The notes under the pieces are model-generated. The model ran no database searches, was not told where the DNA came from, and worked only from the letters and a program-made list of their open reading frames with translations. From contig NZ_FTNA01000009.1 in assembly GCF_900156205.1 (NCBI RefSeq), positions 73,289 to 137,288 of the forward strand: DNA of 64,000 bases. The letters run 5' to 3'. This DNA is from Leptospira interrogans (lineage in GTDB: Bacteria; Spirochaetota; Leptospiria; Leptospirales; Leptospiraceae). This document shows positions 59,846 to 64,000 of this stretch, piece after piece. The position numbers and the translations under genes were made by a program. Each line of letters begins with the position of its first letter. The first letter of the stretch is position 1.

Positions 59846-60514
59846 ATGACTTTTCGTCTTTCTAAAGAAGAAATCGAAAAACAGATTCGGTCTATGCTTT
59901 CTCAGGGATTGACTGGAACGGTGAACGATTTTTTTTCTTGGATTCGGATGGATACTATCCGCAAATTCAAAGACGAACCCGATCTTGAAAATACAATCGT
60001 AGAAAACATTCTGGAAAGTTTTGTAGAATCCAGTTATGTGAAACGAAGTAAGTTTAACTCTAAAGAATTTCATATTCATCCGGATGTCATTCAAGATAAA
60101 AAATTTCCACCTAAGGAATGTTATACTCTGCTTGGTAAAATAACGTTTCAACCGATGCAGTATGTTCGAAGCCGTTTTGAATTTTTTCTCAAAAATCAAG
60201 GTACTCCTGAAGATTTAGTGGTCGATCTTTGTATTGGAGTTTTAGAAGCCGTTGAAAACGCAGTCAAATACGGAGACGGTACCGAAGTAGAAGTGGAATA
60301 TTATATCGATCCTTCTCAAACTCTTTTTATACAAATTATAAACAACCTCAAAGAACTGAATTTAGAGCAGGACATAGAAAGGGGAAAATTTTCTTCCACG
60401 GCTACTCTTATGCGTGGTATGATGGTCATGCAAAAACTTTTTGATGAACTTGATCTTGAAATTTTAGAAAATAAGAAACAAGCTCAGTTCAACGCCAAAA
60501 AAAAATTGTCATAG
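59846..60514 (+). CDS. RsbW-like serine kinase / ATPase-domain regulator
   Basis: A 222-residue protein with an N-terminal helical part (1-90) and a C-terminal HATPase domain of the RsbW/SpoIIAB type: the N box VLEAVENAVKYGDG, the loop RGMMVMQKLFDEL. Anti-sigma kinases of this type phosphorylate anti-anti-sigma factors. No such partner is in the window. It is seven bases upstream of uvrB. Confidence 0.8.
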   Translation: MTFRLSKEEIEKQIRSMLSQGLTGTVNDFFSWIRMDTIRKFKDEPDLENTIVENILESFVESSYVKRSKFNSKEFHIHPDVIQDKKFPPKECYTLLGKITFQPMQYVRSRFEFFLKNQGTPEDLVVDLCIGVLEAVENAVKYGDGTEVEVEYYIDPSQTLFIQIINNLKELNLEQDIERGKFSSTATLMRGMMVMQKLFDELDLEILENKKQAQFNAKKKLS

Positions 60515-60520
60515 TGTAGT

Positions 60521-62521
60521 ATGGCTTCCGTTTTTAAAATTCATTCTGCATACCAGCCGGCCGGGGATCAAGTCAAAGCGATCCAAAATATTGCCGATTC
60601 TTTTCAAAAAGGAGAGAAAAAGGTGACACTGGTAGGTGTGACCGGTTCGGGTAAAACCTTTACGATGGCTCAGGTCATTCAAAATTTGGGGCTTCCTACT
60701 CTGGTCTTATCGCATAACAAAACTTTGGCGGCTCAACTCTTTCGAGAGTTTAAGGAGTTTTTTCCCGAAAATGCAGTGGAATATTTTGTTTCCTATTATG
60801 ATTATTATCAACCGGAGGCTTATGTTCCTTCTTCGGATACTTTTATCGAGAAGGACAGTTCTATCAACGAAGAGATCGATAAACTTAGATTGAGAGCCAC
60901 TTCTTCTTTGTTGGAGAGGGAAGACGTAGTCATTGTAAGTTCTGTTTCTTGTATTTACGGTTTGGGTTCTCCGGAAGAATATACAAACTCAGTTGTAGCG
61001 TTAAAAGTAGGTGATACGATCGAAAGGGACACGGTAATTCGTAAGTTGTTACACATACAATATAACCGAAACGATTTGGATTTTTCGAGAGGAAACTTTC
61101 GGGTTAGAGGAGATTCGATCGAAATCTATCCTGCGTATCATACCGACGGAATCAGAATTGAATTTTTTGGGGACGAAATCGATTCGATCAGTAGAATCAA
61201 TCCAGTTACCGCACAAACAATTTTTAAATTAGAAAAAGCTTATATTTATCCAGCAAAACACTTTATTACTTCCGGTCCGAAGGTTAAAGAAGCGGTCGAA
61301 AATATAAGAGCAGAAGTAGATGCTCAGACTGATTTTTTTAGAAAGAATAATAAACTTCTGGAAGCAGAAAGGATCTTATCCCGTACGAATTACGATATGG
61401 AAATGCTCCAGGAAATGGGATATTGCAACGGAATAGAAAATTATTCCAGACATCTTACTGGAAGAAAACCGGGAGAACGCCCAGCTTGTTTGATCGATTA
61501 TTTTCAAGGAGAGTTTCTTCTGATTGTGGACGAATCGCACGTAACGATTCCGCAGATCGGAGGAATGTTTGCTGGAGATAGAGCCCGTAAGCAGACATTA
61601 GTCGACTTTGGTTTTAGACTTCCGAGTGCTTTGGATAACAGACCTCTTAACTTTCAAGAGTTCGAAACTTTAACGCCTAGAACCCTTTATGTTTCTGCAA
61701 CTCCCGCTGAGTATGAAATTGAAAAGAGTTCTAAGGTTGTGGAGCAGATCATTCGACCAACCGGACTTTTGGATCCGATCGTGGACGTACGTCCCACTAA
61801 AAATCAAATCGAAGACCTTTTGGTGGAAATCCGTAAACGGATAGACGCCGGAGAAAGAGTTCTTGTTACTACTCTCACAAAAAAAATGTCAGAAGATCTT
61901 ACCGATTATTACGAAGAGATTGGTTTAAAAGTGGCTTATCTACATTCTGAGGTAGAAACTTTGGATCGTGTCGGGATCATTCGAGATTTAAGAAAGGGAA
62001 TTTACGACGTTCTGATTGGAATCAATCTGTTACGCGAAGGTTTAGATATTCCAGAAGTTTCTTTGGTTGCTATTTTGGACGCGGATAAGGAAGGCTTTTT
62101 AAGAAATTATAAATCTCTAATACAGACGATTGGTCGTGCCGCTAGAAATGTAAATGGAACGGCGATTCTTTACGCAGATAAAACCACCGATTCTATGGCA
62201 AAAGCAATCGAAGAAACCAAACGTCGTAGAAAAATCCAGGAAGATCATAATCTCAAATTTGGTATCACTCCTCTGACTATCAAAAAAGAAGTAGGAGATA
62301 TTATCGAAAGAGAAGAGAAGGAGCGAACTTCGGAAGATCTGGTTCTGGAAGATGTGGAGAAAAAATTTAATTCTAAGAAATTTCCGAACAAGGAAGTATT
62401 GAAAGAAAAACTTCGTGAAGAGATGATGAAAGCGGCTAAGGAACTTGATTTTGAAAGAGCTGCAATTTTGAGGGATAAAATGTTATCGATTCAAACGGAA
62501 GATTCTTCAGCCAAAAATTAA
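60521..62521 (+). CDS. uvrB: UvrABC nucleotide-excision repair subunit B
   Basis: A 666-residue DNA-repair helicase-like protein. Walker A ([10 protein letters not shown]) is at about residues 39-48, the beta-hairpin region [22 protein letters not shown] follows, the DEXX-type [10 protein letters not shown] is in place, and the C-terminal UVR domain ([22 protein letters not shown]) that contacts UvrC is complete. It is followed 14 bases later by the rhomboid gene. Confidence 0.97.
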   Translation: MASVFKIHSAYQPAGDQVKAIQNIADSFQKGEKKVTLVGVTGSGKTFTMAQVIQNLGLPTLVLSHNKTLAAQLFREFKEFFPENAVEYFVSYYDYYQPEAYVPSSDTFIEKDSSINEEIDKLRLRATSSLLEREDVVIVSSVSCIYGLGSPEEYTNSVVALKVGDTIERDTVIRKLLHIQYNRNDLDFSRGNFRVRGDSIEIYPAYHTDGIRIEFFGDEIDSISRINPVTAQTIFKLEKAYIYPAKHFITSGPKVKEAVENIRAEVDAQTDFFRKNNKLLEAERILSRTNYDMEMLQEMGYCNGIENYSRHLTGRKPGERPACLIDYFQGEFLLIVDESHVTIPQIGGMFAGDRARKQTLVDFGFRLPSALDNRPLNFQEFETLTPRTLYVSATPAEYEIEKSSKVVEQIIRPTGLLDPIVDVRPTKNQIEDLLVEIRKRIDAGERVLVTTLTKKMSEDLTDYYEEIGLKVAYLHSEVETLDRVGIIRDLRKGIYDVLIGINLLREGLDIPEVSLVAILDADKEGFLRNYKSLIQTIGRAARNVNGTAILYADKTTDSMAKAIEETKRRRKIQEDHNLKFGITPLTIKKEVGDIIEREEKERTSEDLVLEDVEKKFNSKKFPNKEVLKEKLREEMMKAAKELDFERAAILRDKMLSIQTEDSSAKN

Positions 62522-62535
62522 AAATAAGGAATGTA

Positions 62536-63132
62536 TTGTTGATCACTTTATTGATTTGTTTATTGACCTTTGGTATGAGCGTTTGGTGTTTTGCTTCCGA
62601 AGAGAAACTATATAAGTTTATTCTAACCCCATATCGATTGGAGCGAAATAAAAATTACTACACTCTGTTTACTTCCGGCTTTATACACGCGGATTGGATG
62701 CATCTGATTTTTAACATGGTTTCGTTTTATTCTTTTGGAAAAAATCTAGAAATGACAGTGGGACCAATCCGATTTATTCTTTTTTATTTAGGAACGATCT
62801 TGATTACGAGTGTAATTTCCTGGAGAAAAAATCTGGGTAATCCTCATTATTCTACGTTAGGCGCTTCGGGAGGCGTTTGTGGAGTGTTGTTTGCTACAAT
62901 TCTTTTTTATCCGAGCCTTTCTCTTTATATGATGTTTATACCAATTCCGATTCCGGGTGCGGTCTATGCGGTTTTGTATTTGATTTATACTTATTTTTCT
63001 TCTAAAAGCGGCGCTGCAGATGGGATTAATCATGACGCTCATCTTTGGGGTGCTCTATGCGGGATTGCATTTGCTCTTTTGTTGGAACCTATGATCCTCA
63101 GCAGAGTTTTTCGGAATATTTTGGGAAATTAA
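62536..63132 (+). CDS. Rhomboid-family intramembrane serine protease
   Basis: A 198-residue membrane protein with about six helices. The catalytic Ser is in GASGG (about residues 110-114) and the catalytic His in HDAHLWGALCG. The conserved HLIFNM (His-Asn) of the oxyanion site is in helix 2. It starts with TTG 62536, preceded by AAGGA; there is no in-frame ATG nearby. Substrates are unknown. Confidence 0.88.
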   Translation: MLITLLICLLTFGMSVWCFASEEKLYKFILTPYRLERNKNYYTLFTSGFIHADWMHLIFNMVSFYSFGKNLEMTVGPIRFILFYLGTILITSVISWRKNLGNPHYSTLGASGGVCGVLFATILFYPSLSLYMMFIPIPIPGAVYAVLYLIYTYFSSKSGAADGINHDAHLWGALCGIAFALLLEPMILSRVFRNILGN

Positions 63133-63315
63133 TCATAGTTTTGTTATTTCAAGTTTGTCCTTCAGAACTACATAATAAAGTACCTATTTAAAAGTTTACA
63201 CTTTAATCATATGAATTCAGAGAAAGAAAAGCTGGATGAATAAAACTCAGGTGCAACGACTTTTTAGGGGTGTTTTTACGGCTCGCGAATTTTATAGCTA
63301 GAAAGGCTTACGATC

Positions 63316-63342
63316 TGAAACGCTTTTTACGAAAGCGTTTCA
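63316..63342. terminator. Hairpin downstream of uvrB-rhomboid
   Basis: TGAAACGCTTT and AAAGCGTTTCA form a perfect 11-bp stem with a five-base loop. No long T run follows, so termination is likely but not certain. Confidence 0.45.
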
Positions 63343-63900
63343 TTGAATTCTTTTGGTTCCAATTCCTTAGGAATTTTTCAAACCCAATGCTGCTCTCTTT
63401 ACGGATCACAGCATAATCATCGATTTCGTATTGGATTTTATCGAGCTTACGTGAAACGGCAGTTTATGATAGACATTTATGTACTCAATTTTATAGAGAT
63501 CAGTAAAACCTACATAAAATCCTACAAGAAAGAAAATTTTAAAGAAGCTGATCATCGCAGTCGGTCGTTTTGGGTGTCCTCTTGTCTTAAATTTACTTTA
63601 ATTTGTATTACATGTAAGGGATTTATTTTAAAAAAGTAACTTCTATAAGTGGACTTTTTTAAGGGAGTTTGCGGAGAAAATGAGAAAGAATTTTCTAGAG
63701 TATGAGTTCCTACAATTTTGGAATTTGTTCATAAAATCGTAATTTGCGGTAGTTCCCACATTTTAGAAATTGATCTGCAAAGTTCAGATTTTTTTTCAGG
63801 AAAATTTCTTATGCTGCCGTTTTTTATGTAAAGACGATCGTAGAACGACGATTTTGTGCAGAAATTTGATTTTCTTTATCAAATGCCCAAGACTTAAAAA

Positions 63901-64000
63901 TGTGGGAACTCCCGCGAAGATTTAAGTTCATCTGCAAAATGTGGGAACTCCCGCGAAGATTTGAGTTCATCTGCAAAATGTGGGAACTCCCGCGAAGATT
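63901..64000 (+). repeat. Tandem array of a 39-bp unit, runs past the window
   Basis: Units begin TGTGGGAACTCCCGCGAAGA at 63901, 63940 and 63979; the third is cut by the window end. Each unit includes the short-palindrome core and AGTTCATCTGCAAAA. Confidence 0.9.

Larger units (their letters stand above)
63133..64000. other. Intergenic region with hairpin, short palindromes and a tandem array
   Basis: A hairpin is at 63316-63342; an R5 fragment (CTCAATTTTATAGAGATCAG) is near 63484. A palindrome composite lies at 63700-63800 and the 39-bp tandem array at the end. The 98-codon frame at 63343-63639 crosses the R5 fragment and is not called. Confidence 0.6.

Noticed and set aside
63343..63639. 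98-codon ORF after the rhomboid gene
   Set aside because: It crosses an R5 fragment and a decayed CAACGC-type piece, so it is a chance frame through repeats.

Overview
The window looks like chromosomal DNA of a pathogenic Leptospira from the L. interrogans group. The clearest markers are a full lipL41 followed by its small partner gene lep, three members of the PF07598/DUF1561 'virulence-modifying' (VM) protein family, a base composition rich in A and T, and long gene-poor gaps packed with dispersed repeats. From memory, the layout of VM genes, lipL41 and fts genes resembles L. interrogans; the exact species cannot be decided from the sequence alone.

Layout. 1-3.8 kb: the 3' end of a CusA/CzcA-type RND metal pump and a secreted lipase. 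5.2-9.2 kb: a tandem pair of VM genes; the second has lost exactly its lectin half and each is preceded by a copy of the same ~450 bp leader. 9.6-12.3 kb: a copper operon csoR-copZ-copA. 13-21.5 kb: mixed metabolic and regulatory genes (GST, GyrI-like, PAS-LuxR regulator with a 13-codon leader ORF, exported MsrA, FAD oxidoreductase, methyltransferase, SET-domain protein, UPF0316) leading to an MlaD-like gene at 21.5-22.3 kb. 23-26.2 kb: ftsQ-ftsA-ftsZ. 27.6-30.7 kb: lep and lipL41 on the minus strand, divergent from a small lipoprotein gene coupled to nadA. 31.9-33.8 kb: a third VM gene, alone. 36.2-38.1 kb: recQ. 39.3-40.8 kb: a processive GT2 glycosyltransferase. 41.8-47.9 kb: one tight operon with a Cys-rich small protein, RnfC-like and RnfD-like proteins, a PtsN-like EIIA, two DppB/DppC-type permeases and a PEGA-domain protein. 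50.3-54.1 kb: folC, aroE, a small membrane protein, a 50-residue ORF and a flagellin-like lipoprotein. 55.3-63.1 kb: LPS-type glycosyltransferase, GHKL ATPase, degenerate amidohydrolase, S1-domain protein, trmL, RsbW-like ATPase, uvrB and a rhomboid protease.

The gaps are not empty. I resolve at least three non-autonomous inverted-repeat element families: MITE-A (~102 bp, TA-flanked, 12 copies), MITE-B (~280-320 bp, two copies with perfect 9-bp target duplications, one inserted in an IS110-type transposase remnant) and MITE-C (~172 bp, 18-bp perfect terminal repeats inside a TA duplication, with a near-identical empty site elsewhere in the window). Added to these are host repeats R3, R4 and R5, dozens of short palindromes of the form TGTGGGAACTACCACA, and two tandem arrays. 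IS and MITE traffic, together with local duplication of the VM genes, is the main evolutionary story of the window.

The observations I would follow first are the 319-codon in-frame lectin deletion in the VM pair, the flagellin-like lipoprotein at 53.5 kb, the MITE families with their empty and filled sites, and a possible structured RNA upstream of the glycosyltransferase at 39.07-39.15 kb.
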